The position numbers were made by a program, and so were the translations under genes. From an uncultured Candidatus Saccharibacteria bacterium (lineage in GTDB: Bacteria > Patescibacteriota > Saccharimonadia > Saccharimonadales > Saccharimonadaceae): a DNA stretch of 60,813 nucleotides. Location: positions 1 to 60,813 of the forward strand of contig CALISG010000016.1 in NCBI GenBank assembly GCA_938042065.1. The letters run 5' to 3'. The notes under the pieces were generated by a model. That model saw only the letters and a program-made list of their open reading frames with translations, was not told the DNA's origin and did no database searches. Positions within the stretch are counted from its first letter, which is position 1, and each line of letters begins with the position of its first letter. This document shows, piece after piece, positions 1-7,860 of the stretch.

Positions 1-104
1 TCAATGAGTTTTTGGGCGATTTCGCTGTGGTTGAGGCCGGTGAAGTTATTGAGATATCCGGCTACATACCCACCATTACCAGCGTCAATGAGTTGGTGGG
101 CGGC
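1..104 (-). repeat. 84-bp coding tandem repeat (28-residue unit)
   Basis: The word tcaatgagtt at position 1 recurs at position 85, followed in both copies by a TGGGCG block, and the translated minus strand repeats LI-D-A-G with the same spacing. Only a little over one unit is inside the window, so the copy number is unknown. Confidence 0.55.
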
Positions 105-374
105 ATGGCTCGTCAACTGATAGCTAGAGTCTCCTCCTCTTTCCAGAATCTCAAGCAATTCAGCGACAGTATGCGTGTCTTCTTTATCTTCTGGTGTCTG
201 CTGGACGTCTCTTTCACTATCTCGTACAGCTTGATTAGCAAGAGAACTCTCGACACGAGAAAGAAGAGTCTCTTCATGATTTCCTGAGTTCTCTGTAGGG
301 TTATCAGAATACTTTGTCGGGTCTTCGGGATCCAGAGAGCCTTTAGCTACGTGTTCAGAGTTGCCTGTTGTCAT
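1..374 (-). CDS. Hypothetical protein with 28-residue helical repeats, 3' end beyond the window
   Basis: An open frame runs from an ATG at 374-372 to the left edge with no stop, so the C-terminus is missing. About 70 N-terminal residues are hydrophilic and rich in Glu, Asp, Ser and Thr, with no signal peptide or membrane segment. After that the protein becomes repetitive: the motif 'HQLIDAGNGGYVAGYLNNF' is followed by 'LNHSEIAQKLI', where the next copy of LID-A-G begins, giving a period of 28 residues (84 bases). The pattern of small and hydrophobic residues suggests stacked two-helix repeats used for protein binding. I do not recognise a named family and assign no function. It is separated by about 200 bp of AT-rich sequence from the next gene. 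Confidence 0.72.
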   Translation of the reverse strand, partial: MTTGNSEHVAKGSLDPEDPTKYSDNPTENSGNHEETLLSRVESSLANQAVRDSERDVQQTPEDKEDTHTVAELLEILERGGDSSYQLTSHAAHQLIDAGNGGYVAGYLNNFTGLNHSEIAQKLI

Positions 375-583
375 AATTCCTCGTATTTTGCTACTGTTTA
401 TTTCTATTTATGATTATGATTTATATTGTAGCATTAGGCATTGGACATTGCAAGGGATCTATAATAGCCACCACCTCTGCAGAAAAACAAGATAACCTTT
501 AAAACTATTGCAAATGTAGGGGTATTTTTCAGTAAGTCATTTTATAGTATCTATATTAATTCAGTAGAGGATTACAAACTAAT

Positions 584-1054
584 CTATAACTGCTCAAAAA
601 TCTTATGGGCTTGATTCTTGCCAATAGCCTGAACTAATTCAGCGTAACCCATCCACCGACCGCGTTTAGTTTTGTCGCGACGATAATCCTTCTCGTCAGT
701 GATATCGCCCTTAACTATCGCATCGACATTGCGCCAGGCAGTCCAAAGCGTGTCATCGCTTATAAAACTATAGTCCAGATGAACGCGATTTTCATTGATT
801 AATTTGTAATCTGACGACGAAAATCCGCGCGCATACAACTCGCGGAGGATAACATCTGCCAGTTCGGCAAAGTTGTCAGCAGTGACATACAAAAAGTCAT
901 CATATTCCTCGCCAAGTTCGTACGATCGGCCATTCATAAAAACACAATACAAATCATCGTCGACAACTTTTTCATCCAACCACACGCGGCGATCGCGTGT
1001 TGTCGGAATCACCCGGCAGCTAATTTTCTCTGTAAAATTTTTGAAGTTATTCAT
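584..1054 (-). CDS. Hypothetical cytoplasmic protein
   Basis: A 156-residue soluble protein, acidic in the middle, without signal peptide or membrane segments. It begins at an ATG 31 bp downstream of the end of the secreted protein at 1086-1724, with no clear promoter between, so the two may be co-transcribed. The body alternates charged and aromatic residues (for example 'DDDLYCVFMNGRSYELGEE') and the C-terminus holds a basic stretch followed by an amphipathic helix. I do not recognise the family. Uninterrupted length and codon use similar to the neighbours support a real gene. Confidence 0.7.
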   Translation of the reverse strand: MNNFKNFTEKISCRVIPTTRDRRVWLDEKVVDDDLYCVFMNGRSYELGEEYDDFLYVTADNFAELADVILRELYARGFSSSDYKLINENRVHLDYSFISDDTLWTAWRNVDAIVKGDITDEKDYRRDKTKRGRWMGYAELVQAIGKNQAHKIFEQL

Positions 1055-1085
1055 TCTGTTAACGTTAGACGGTCCAATTTCCGCT

Positions 1086-1724
1086 TTATGCGCTTTGCGT
1101 GTTTATATATGATATACTATTTAATATTTCTTCAAACACTTTGCTATTTTGCTTCCAATATTCATTGTAAGAGAATACCGATATGTAACGAAGACATCCG
1201 TCTTCGCGGCCGACAGCTAGACGCGTTACCATTTTAGTATTTTCAGGTCGAGAACCGCAACTTGATGTAATTCTGACAATACCAACTAAACCATTTTGTT
1301 CCAAAGTATCGTCCTTGATATCGACAGTCGCTTGACAATTTTCCAATCCCTTAATAGTAAAGAATCTTTTCGCGTCTTCGCGCAACTCTTTGCTATCATA
1401 AGCCATTTTGCGCACTAATTCATAAGCTTCATCAGGCGCAGCCGGTAACACCAACCGCTCCGAATCCTGAGTCACGCCAACACCGCTAATTGACTTATTA
1501 TCCTTGCCCAGTTTATCGCCGTAACCTTCAGTTTTACCGTTTTTTACATCAATCCTTTGCCACTGCTTTGGTATTAGAAAACGGGTTTTCTGAGTTCTTG
1601 CTTCAACCAAATTTTTACTTTTCAGATAGACTGGCACTTCATGCAGCAAATAATCATACGAAGTATAAGCGCTTACACTGAAACACACTAAAACTAAGAT
1701 TAATTTGAGTATTTTTATTTTCAT
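1086..1724 (-). CDS. Hypothetical secreted or membrane-anchored protein
   Basis: A 212-residue protein with an N-terminal hydrophobic segment (about residues 5-26, after MKIKILK) that could be an uncleaved signal anchor; no lipobox is seen. The rest is a globular extracellular-type domain with two cysteines in 'GLENCQ' and 'SSCGSR' that could pair, and one later ('DGCLRY'). The C-terminal half resembles small domains that end in a helix ('KVFEEILNSI'), as in PsbP/MOG1-like lipoproteins, but the match is too weak to name. It starts the small minus-strand unit that continues into the 156-residue gene. A TAAAAT-like -10 lies 6 nt before its ATG. Confidence 0.68.
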   Translation of the reverse strand: MKIKILKLILVLVCFSVSAYTSYDYLLHEVPVYLKSKNLVEARTQKTRFLIPKQWQRIDVKNGKTEGYGDKLGKDNKSISGVGVTQDSERLVLPAAPDEAYELVRKMAYDSKELREDAKRFFTIKGLENCQATVDIKDDTLEQNGLVGIVRITSSCGSRPENTKMVTRLAVGREDGCLRYISVFSYNEYWKQNSKVFEEILNSISYINTQSA

Positions 1725-1752
1725 TTATACATTTTAATAATAGCACACATTC

Positions 1753-2076
1753 CTACAGTTCTACATCCGGCAAGTCCTTCAACTTCTTGCCGTCAAAGCA
1801 AAAATACGCCGCACCCTGATAGGCACCGCTATTGTTGGCTTGATTTTTGTCTTCAAATATCTTTCGCACTAGTGGCGGCAGAAACCACCGCTGCCCGCCA
1901 TATTCAACTTCGCGCTCGCCAACAATTTTTGCTACGATTGTTTTATCTTTGAGAAAGACAATCTCATCGCCATTTTTGAGACCTTTCCGGTAAAAGCTAA
2001 ACTTTTGATTAATGTTCTTGGCTTTGGTGATTTTATCAAATTCCGTTTCTTTATTTTTCTGCTCCGGGAAGACCAC
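1753..2076 (-). pseudogene. C-terminal half of the split GIY-YIG protein
   Basis: The 107 residues starting at GTG 2076 are in the same frame as the GIY-YIG gene at 2083-2361. Reading through the single TAG at 2083-2085 gives the continuous sequence LLLSF-stop-GEVVFPEQ, as expected for one longer protein. The segment contains a small beta-rich domain ('KNGDEIVFLKDKTIVAKIVG', then 'SGAYQGAAYF') that I recall as the C-terminal part of GIY-YIG family proteins in related bacteria. With no ribosome-binding site of its own it is probably a remnant, or is translated only by readthrough. The domain memory is from general knowledge and was not searched. Confidence 0.6.
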
Positions 2077-2082
2077 CTCGCC

Positions 2083-2361
2083 CTAAAACGACAGCAACAG
2101 CTGCCGTACCAAATCATAATCAAGCGCAAAAAGCTCGCTACTACCGACTCGATGCTTAGCGAATATTTCGTGCAATAGCGTTTCTTTTTCGGAATAGTCA
2201 GCCACCTCGATCGCAAACAACCGCTTCAAACCAACCACATTGTAGTAGCCATTCGCCTCGAGAAAGCGCATCCGCTCTGGGTACTGCTTGGTTTGTGTCT
2301 TGCCGATTTTGATAAGACCTGACACTGCGGTGGTCATGACGTAGATGATACCTTTGCCCAC
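2083..2361 (-). CDS. GIY-YIG (T5orf172/MUG113-type) domain protein, truncated by an amber codon
   Basis: The 92 residues match the GIY-YIG fold of the T5orf172/MUG113 type: 'GIIYVMT' supplies the GIY-like strand, 'GLIKIGKT' the YIG-like strand, and the helix with 'EKETLLHEIFAKHRV' the conserved His/Glu region. The start is GTG at 2361, preceded by a taggagg Shine-Dalgarno that overlaps the lepA stop codon. The reading frame ends at an in-frame TAG, after which 107 more in-frame codons follow with the expected C-terminal domain. The gene sits exactly where the missing lepA 3' half should be. Function of this family is usually inferred as DNA-binding nuclease-like and is unproven here. Confidence 0.7.
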   Translation of the reverse strand: MGKGIIYVMTTAVSGLIKIGKTQTKQYPERMRFLEANGYYNVVGLKRLFAIEVADYSEKETLLHEIFAKHRVGSSELFALDYDLVRQLLLSF

Positions 2362-2371
2362 TTCTAGCCTC

Positions 2372-3400
2372 CTATTTGGTCTCTTTCGTGAAGTACTTTT
2401 TCAGCGTCACCGTATCACCCACCCGGGCTTCACGCGTAGTCTTCAGGTTAGTGACGATGTAACCGATTTCGCCGGTATCAAGCGACGGATCGGCAATCAT
2501 GCCGGGACTAAGATGACCAACTTCCAGCGCCAAGCCATTCGCGCTAGTCGCCATCATATGAATCGCTTCGCCTTTCTTAATTTGCCCGTCAACCACCCTG
2601 ACGTACAAAATCACCCCGCGATAATCGTCATAATAACTATCGAAAATCAGCGCCCGCGTCGGGTCGTCTGGCTGGCCAGTCGGTGCCGGAATTCGCTCAA
2701 CGATCGCCTCCAAAACTTGGTAGACGTTTTGCCCGGTCTTGGCGGAAATGTGGATAATATCGTCCTCGTTACAGCCCAGCAAATTCATGACTTGCTTGGA
2801 AACGCGCGGCACATCGGCGGCTGGCAAATCGACTTTATTCAGCACCGGAATAATTGTGAGGTCCTGCTCCATCGCCAAGTACACATTCGCCAGCGTCTGC
2901 GCCTGAATGCCCTGGCTGGCATCAACCACCAACACTGCACCCTCGCAAGCCTGCAATGAGCGGCTGACTTCGTAGCTAAAATCGACGTGACCGGGCGTGT
3001 CGATGAGATTGAGGTCGTAGACAGTTGACTGAACCAGCCCATTCACGCCAACATCTGCACAAGCCCGAGAATCAGACTCGCTAAGTTCCGGGCGATTCGA
3101 GGACTGTTTGAGCGAAGTGAGTCCCGCAGAATCCCCAGAAATTGGCGAGGAAGATTCACGGCGCGCGGAAGCCGTTGGTGCGAATGGTGTTGGGTCAGTT
3201 GCTGTATAGTGGTATTTCATCCGCACCGGCGCGAGCTTAATGGTGATGCCCTTTTCACGCTCCAAATCCATCGAATCCAGCAGTTGCGACTTCATCTCGC
3301 GCTTCTCCACCGTCCCCGTCATCTCCATCATCCGATCCGCCAGCGTCGATTTGCCGTGATCAATGTGGGCGATAATGCAAAAATTGCGGATACGTTCCAC
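2372..3400 (-). CDS. lepA: Elongation factor 4 (LepA), truncated after domain II
   Basis: N-terminal half of the ribosome back-translocation GTPase. The G domain is clear: P-loop 'AHIDHGKST' at residues 11-19, 'EKGITIK' at 49-55, switch II 'DTPGH' at 134-138 and 'NKVD' further on, followed by the domain II beta-barrel ending in 'GDTVTLKKYF'. The protein stops at 342 residues, whereas EF4 normally has about 600 and continues through domains III, V and the LepA-specific C-terminal domain; none of these is encoded downstream. It also carries a low-complexity insert of about 50 residues (66-127) between 'RMKYHY' and 'YDLNLIDTPGH'. It lies 1 bp after murJ in the ftsH-murJ-lepA unit. It is probably non-functional as EF4, or a reduced GTPase. 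Confidence 0.85.
   Translation of the reverse strand: MERIRNFCIIAHIDHGKSTLADRMMEMTGTVEKREMKSQLLDSMDLEREKGITIKLAPVRMKYHYTATDPTPFAPTASARRESSSPISGDSAGLTSLKQSSNRPELSESDSRACADVGVNGLVQSTVYDLNLIDTPGHVDFSYEVSRSLQACEGAVLVVDASQGIQAQTLANVYLAMEQDLTIIPVLNKVDLPAADVPRVSKQVMNLLGCNEDDIIHISAKTGQNVYQVLEAIVERIPAPTGQPDDPTRALIFDSYYDDYRGVILYVRVVDGQIKKGEAIHMMATSANGLALEVGHLSPGMIADPSLDTGEIGYIVTNLKTTREARVGDTVTLKKYFTKETK
3023..3205 (-). other. In-frame low-complexity insert in the lepA GTPase domain
   Basis: Codons 66-126 of lepA encode a Ser/Arg/Glu/Pro-rich stretch absent from the usual EF4 G domain, placed in the loop between the strand after switch I and the DTPGH motif. The DNA contains imperfect inverted words (gactcgct near 3075 against agcgaagtgagtc near 3110). 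It keeps the reading frame. It resembles the way palindromic elements insert inside Rickettsia genes, but identity with any such family is not shown. Confidence 0.5.
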
Positions 3401-3401
3401 C

Positions 3402-5039
3402 CTAACGCCTCACTCTGCCGAATAGCAACTGTCGTAGTTTCGCAACAATCGGATCCGCCTCTTCAAGCTTAAATACTTTACTTAACGCTATATACACCGC
3501 AAAACTCACCACCACGATAACGGTAAACTTCGGGAAAACCGCCATAAAATTCATATCGCGCGACTGTAACTGTAACATCTGTACTACAAAATAAGTCACC
3601 ACACCCATAATCGCACTAGCGATCATCATAGTAATAATGCTGCGCAGTGTCTTGCGATTAAAAATACCTGGTGTACGTACGTGTAATATAGTCAGCAAAA
3701 TCGCAATCTCTACCACCGAGACAATTGATTGCGCCCAAGCCAAACCAAACACTCCCCAACCAAACAGTTGCGTGAATATGATTGCCAATACAATATTTAA
3801 CGATATCGTCGCTATCGAAATATACAGAGGCGTTCGCGTATCTTGCTGCGCGTAGAAAGTTCGCGCCATGATGTGATAAAGCGTCCGGAAGAATATCGAT
3901 ATCACTAACGCACCGAGAACACTAGCAATCGCCGGCTGCCCGCCATTCTTGATGAATGCTACCACATATCCTCGCGCAAAGAAAGTAATCACAGCGATCG
4001 GCAGAGCCAACCAAACAATCCAGCGAAAAACCGAGCGCAGTTCTTTCTTAAATAAATCAACTCGCCCTTCCGCTAACCGTTCAGTCATCCGCGGAAAAGC
4101 TGCATTACTGATGGCGACACCAACTAGGTTTACCGGCATCAAGCTCAAACTCGACGCCTGCTGATAAACGCGCATAATTCCGTCACCCATCCGTGATGCT
4201 AAATTAATTTCAACAATTCCGTTAAAATAATCAATTCCTTGATCAATTGAGCGCGGCGGTAGAAGTTTCAAGACTTGACGAAAACCTTTGTTGCGCCAAG
4301 AAATCACCGGGCGATAGTCAAAGTTTACGCCAACCAGACCAATTGAACTAACCACCAGCTGCAAAATTGCCCCCAGCACCACGCCAAGCGCCACACCCAT
4401 GATACCGCCTTCGAAAATTTGCCAGCCAAAGATATTAATACCGTTAGTGAAATACTTAGCACCGACAACGATACCTAGATTATAGATGGTTGGTGCAAGC
4501 GCCAAAAAAGTAAACCGGCCAATTGCTTGCTGCATACTCGATACTACTGTCGCAATCGCAAACAAAAACGGATTGACGGCAATTATACGCATCATACTCA
4601 CCGCCAAAGCATGTCCTTGTTCGCCAAAGCCCGGGCCAACAACATAGCGCACTAGCGGGTCGGCAAAGATGATAATCAGCACGCTAGTGATTAACGTCAA
4701 TACCGCAAAAAGATTCAGCAAGCTTGAACTCAGCTCCCACGCCGATCGCTTATTGCCGCTCGCCAAACGCTGATTAAACACTGGGATAAACGATACGCTC
4801 AAAGCGCCCGACACTAGCAGGAAATACATAAAATCCGGCACGGTAAACGCCGCTACATAGGCATCAGCACCCACTTTATAAGTGTCTAGGTACATGCCAT
4901 TAATTAAACGATCGCGGTAAATCCCCAGCAAGCTTGACAGCATTGTCGATCCAGACAGCAGAATTGCCGCCCACTGTACTGACAATTTGCTATTCGCTTT
5001 GGCAACAACCGACCGTACTCGACTTCCTCGCCCCGCCAT
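3402..5039 (-). CDS. murJ: Lipid II flippase MurJ (MviN)
   Basis: A 545-residue integral membrane protein with about 14 hydrophobic segments, typical of the MOP-superfamily flippase that moves lipid II across the cytoplasmic membrane for peptidoglycan synthesis. Recognisable points are the N-terminal 'LLGIYRDRLI', 'PDFMYFLLVSGALSVSFIPVF', the central 'LLPPRSIDQGID' and the segment 'ISNAAFPRMTERLAEG', all in the expected order. Length is slightly above the usual 500-520 because of an extended basic N-terminus. It sits 3 bp downstream of ftsH and 1 bp upstream of lepA, so the three are almost certainly translated from one mRNA. It complements murC and the class A PBP elsewhere in the window. 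Confidence 0.95.
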   Translation of the reverse strand: MAGRGSRVRSVVAKANSKLSVQWAAILLSGSTMLSSLLGIYRDRLINGMYLDTYKVGADAYVAAFTVPDFMYFLLVSGALSVSFIPVFNQRLASGNKRSAWELSSSLLNLFAVLTLITSVLIIIFADPLVRYVVGPGFGEQGHALAVSMMRIIAVNPFLFAIATVVSSMQQAIGRFTFLALAPTIYNLGIVVGAKYFTNGINIFGWQIFEGGIMGVALGVVLGAILQLVVSSIGLVGVNFDYRPVISWRNKGFRQVLKLLPPRSIDQGIDYFNGIVEINLASRMGDGIMRVYQQASSLSLMPVNLVGVAISNAAFPRMTERLAEGRVDLFKKELRSVFRWIVWLALPIAVITFFARGYVVAFIKNGGQPAIASVLGALVISIFFRTLYHIMARTFYAQQDTRTPLYISIATISLNIVLAIIFTQLFGWGVFGLAWAQSIVSVVEIAILLTILHVRTPGIFNRKTLRSIITMMIASAIMGVVTYFVVQMLQLQSRDMNFMAVFPKFTVIVVVSFAVYIALSKVFKLEEADPIVAKLRQLLFGRVRR

Positions 5040-5042
5040 AGT

Positions 5043-6902
5043 TTATGCGTGTAGTTTTACTTCCTTTGGCAGCACCGCATCCTTCATGTATTTAGCGGCG
5101 TCTTCTTCTTCGAGAGTTTCGTTTTTGAGCAAAGCATCCTTGAGCTTTTCAAGCACTGCCCGATTCTTGCTGAGTATTGTCTCGGCACGAACCGACGCTT
5201 CCTTAATCAGCGCCTCGACCTCGTTGTCGATCTCTTGTGCTGTCGCCTCTGAATATGGCCGGTCGTGGGTAATTTTGTCAAAAACCATGCCGCCATTATC
5301 CTCGTGGAAGACTTGGTCGCGCAGTTTCGAGCCCATGCCTTGTTCAATTATCATATTGCGGGCAACTTTAGCGGCGTGGCGCAAATCACTGCCAGCGCCA
5401 GTAGTTATACCATCATCACCGTAAATCAGCTTCTCGGCAATCCGGCCGCCCAGCGCTCGCGCTAGAATATCCTTGAACTCGTAAACATTAGTGTAACTTC
5501 TGTCTTCTGGAGGCAAGAACCACGTCACGCCGCCCGTACCGCCGCGCGGAATGATAGTGATTTTGTGTACTGGATCGCTATCTGGCAAAACATGACCAAC
5601 AATGGCATGACCAGCTTCGTGATAAGCAGTTAATTCCTTTTCGTGGTCGTTCATTACTTTAGCTTTACGTTCTGGGCCGATAGCCACTTTTTCAAAAGCT
5701 TCAGTCAGGTCGTCATTCGACACTTTCTTGGAGTTGCGCCGCGCTGCAATGATTGCCGCCTCGTTGGCAATATTCGCCAAATCGGCACCGCTAGAGCCAG
5801 CCGTTTTGGCTGCCAGCTTATCGAGATTGACTGTGTCGTCAGTCGGCTTATTTTTGAAATGAACTTTCAAAATAGCTTCGCGATCTTTGCGCTCCGGCAA
5901 ACTAATCGTCACGTGCCGGTCAAAGCGGCCTGGCCTGAGCAGTGCCGGATCAAGCACGTCAGCCCGGTTGGTCGCCGCGATTACAATCACATTGGTGTCC
6001 GCCTCAAAACCGTCCATTTCTACCAAAATTTGATTCAGTGTCTGCTCGCGCTCGTCATGGCCGCCGCCCATACCGCTGCCGCGTTTGCGCCCGACGGCGT
6101 CAATCTCATCAATAAAAACAATCGCTGGCGCATTCTTCTTGGCTTTCTGGAAAAGGTCGCGCACGCGGCTAGCGCCAACGCCAACAAACATTTCAACAAA
6201 TTCTGAACCAGAAATCGAGAAGAAAGGTACGTCCGCCTCGCCAGCTACTGCTCGCGCTAGCATTGTCTTGCCGGTACCTGGATCGCCGACTAGCAGCACG
6301 CCCTTCGGGATTTTGGCACCGAGACTTTGATATTTTTTCGGATGCTTAAGAAAGTCAACGACCTCTTGTAAATCCTGTTTAGCATTATCATTGCCAGCGA
6401 TATCATCAAACACCACCCGCTCTTTATCAAGGCCGTATAACCTAGCCTTACTTTTACCAAAACTCATCGCCTGGCTATTCTGGCCTTGTGCTTGCCGCAT
6501 CATGAAGACGAACAATGCGCCTATCAGCAGCACCGGCAAAACCACCGTCATCAAAGTCAGCATCAAAGAATTATCAACTGGCGCGCTATCCGAAACGACT
6601 ACACGGCCTTTTTCGTTAAGTATATTGTCTTTCAGTAGCGACGAAACCCCGCCGCCTAAGTATGTCCGCTTAGATGGCTTATTCTCGCCCTTCATGGTCA
6701 CCTGAAGGTCGCCGCCTTGGCCTTCGATCTTGGCTACTTTGCCTTCGTTGGCGTCTCGAATCACCTGAGCGATTGGTACTTCCTGGAGCGGCTTAGCCGG
6801 CATAAATGCCGCATATAGCGACAGTCCAATCAAAACGATAATTGCCCAGAATAAACCGAGCCGAACTTTATTACTCACCTTTTGTTTACGAGGTTTAGGC
6901 AT
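5043..6902 (-). CDS. ftsH: ATP-dependent zinc metalloprotease FtsH
   Basis: A membrane-anchored AAA+ protease that degrades misfolded membrane proteins and short-lived regulators. Two N-terminal membrane segments (about 13-33 and 113-135) flank a small extracytoplasmic domain. The AAA module has Walker A 'GDPGTGKT' at 206-213, Walker B 'VFIDEID' at 262-268, the pore 'MFVGVGASRVRDLF' region and the second region of homology 'RPGRFDR'. The zinc site 'HEAGH' is at 428-432, with the third ligand in the 'GAGSDLRHA' region. At 619 residues it is a normal full-length FtsH with a short C-terminal tail. It leads the ftsH-murJ-lepA unit; a TATAAT on the minus strand near 6954-6959 gives a leader of about 50 nt. 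Confidence 0.97.
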   Translation of the reverse strand: MPKPRKQKVSNKVRLGLFWAIIVLIGLSLYAAFMPAKPLQEVPIAQVIRDANEGKVAKIEGQGGDLQVTMKGENKPSKRTYLGGGVSSLLKDNILNEKGRVVVSDSAPVDNSLMLTLMTVVLPVLLIGALFVFMMRQAQGQNSQAMSFGKSKARLYGLDKERVVFDDIAGNDNAKQDLQEVVDFLKHPKKYQSLGAKIPKGVLLVGDPGTGKTMLARAVAGEADVPFFSISGSEFVEMFVGVGASRVRDLFQKAKKNAPAIVFIDEIDAVGRKRGSGMGGGHDEREQTLNQILVEMDGFEADTNVIVIAATNRADVLDPALLRPGRFDRHVTISLPERKDREAILKVHFKNKPTDDTVNLDKLAAKTAGSSGADLANIANEAAIIAARRNSKKVSNDDLTEAFEKVAIGPERKAKVMNDHEKELTAYHEAGHAIVGHVLPDSDPVHKITIIPRGGTGGVTWFLPPEDRSYTNVYEFKDILARALGGRIAEKLIYGDDGITTGAGSDLRHAAKVARNMIIEQGMGSKLRDQVFHEDNGGMVFDKITHDRPYSEATAQEIDNEVEALIKEASVRAETILSKNRAVLEKLKDALLKNETLEEEDAAKYMKDAVLPKEVKLHA

Positions 6903-6955
6903 TGAAATATGTATCCTTTCGTGGTTTTATAATCAAATTCAGAATATCTCTGTAA

Positions 6956-7801
6956 TTATACCACCTTCGCGCAGTAAGTTCGAGAGGTAATTTCTAATTG
7001 CACGCCATCGCCGACATCAATTTTAGCGCCCGGCCGCGCCGTCTTGATAGCCAGCAAAGCCCGTTGAGTACGCGGCCGAGTCGGTCGCAGTCCGCCAGTT
7101 TGCCTGGCAATATCGCTCGCTAGTAGCTCTAACGCTACGTCATCATCAATCTGCGACAAAAAATACCGCGAACCGCTATTGCGCAGCGTAATCCGCTCAG
7201 TTTCGCGTTCAATATCTTTCCGTAAGGCTAGCTGTCTAGCGCGCAACTGCAGTAATTTTACAACTGTGCGTCGATTAATAATACTTTTTAGTACTTTTCT
7301 GACACGATTGCGTTGATAAAGACCACATGCGTTCGTTGCGTCTTCAACCCACTCCAAGCGATGCTGCAGCGCATAATCGTATAATTGCGTCTTGGTAAAA
7401 GAAATCAGCGGACGTTTGACTCCTGTGCGCGCTAGCACAGCTAACCCGCGCCATCCCGTACCTCGCTCAATATTGATAGCAATCGTTTCGGCGACATCTT
7501 CAGCATGATGCGCCGTAACTAGCACCGCGCCAAACTTCTGTGCCTGTGCTAGCAAAAAGTCATACCGCTTCTGGCGCGCTAGTTCTTCGCTAGCATTTGA
7601 CCCGAGATTAAGCGACACCGAGACAAACGGCAAATTATATTTTTGCGCCAGCGCCGCCACAAACCGCGCATCAGCGCGCGAAGCCTCGCCGCGGATTCCA
7701 TGTTCGACATGCGCTACAATTAGCCGATGCTCTGACCGGCTCAGCATATCCAATAAACACACGCTATCCACACCGCCAGAAACTGCCACCAAGTACGTCA
7801 T
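6956..7801 (-). CDS. tilS: tRNA(Ile)-lysidine synthase TilS
   Basis: An N-type ATP pyrophosphatase that converts C34 of the CAU-anticodon tRNA(Ile) to lysidine, allowing it to read AUA. The PP-loop 'SGGVDS' is at residues 8-13, followed by 'HVEHGIRGEASRADA' and 'VTAHHAEDVAET', the standard order. At 281 residues it contains the catalytic domain and a reduced C-terminal part, shorter than the E. coli enzyme (over 400) but common among reduced forms. The start ATG lies only 7 nt from a TATAAT box, implying a leaderless transcript. Three CAT-anticodon tRNA genes lie within the next 11 kb, one of which should be its substrate. Confidence 0.93.
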   Translation of the reverse strand: MTYLVAVSGGVDSVCLLDMLSRSEHRLIVAHVEHGIRGEASRADARFVAALAQKYNLPFVSVSLNLGSNASEELARQKRYDFLLAQAQKFGAVLVTAHHAEDVAETIAINIERGTGWRGLAVLARTGVKRPLISFTKTQLYDYALQHRLEWVEDATNACGLYQRNRVRKVLKSIINRRTVVKLLQLRARQLALRKDIERETERITLRNSGSRYFLSQIDDDVALELLASDIARQTGGLRPTRPRTQRALLAIKTARPGAKIDVGDGVQLEITSRTYCAKVV

Positions 7802-7808
7802 ACTTTTT

Positions 7809-7814
7809 ATTATA
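7809..7814 (-). promoter_or_regulatory. -10 box of tilS (leaderless configuration)
   Basis: TATAAT on the minus strand, 7 nt before the ATG. A TTAACG -35-like hexamer lies 18 nt upstream. Transcription would begin at or next to the start codon. Confidence 0.6.
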
Positions 7815-7860
7815 ATCCTATCAAGATACTAGCGTTAACCGACACCACTAATAATATATT

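Noticed and set aside
2083..2085. TAG or TGA recoding in this genome
   Set aside because: TGA terminates pilM, pilN and ruvA at the expected lengths, and other genes stop at TAG (for example lepA and the 44-residue gene); the amber in the GIY-YIG gene is therefore treated as a true stop.
2083..2371. Frameshift as the cause of LepA truncation
   Set aside because: The region downstream encodes an unrelated GIY-YIG domain in good order; no EF4 domain III-V residues appear in any frame.
3637..6705. Plus-strand open frames opposite murJ and ftsH
   Set aside because: They are antisense shadows of clear conserved genes, with no ribosome sites or domain matches; the same holds for antisense frames across the window, such as those opposite the surface protein and aspS.
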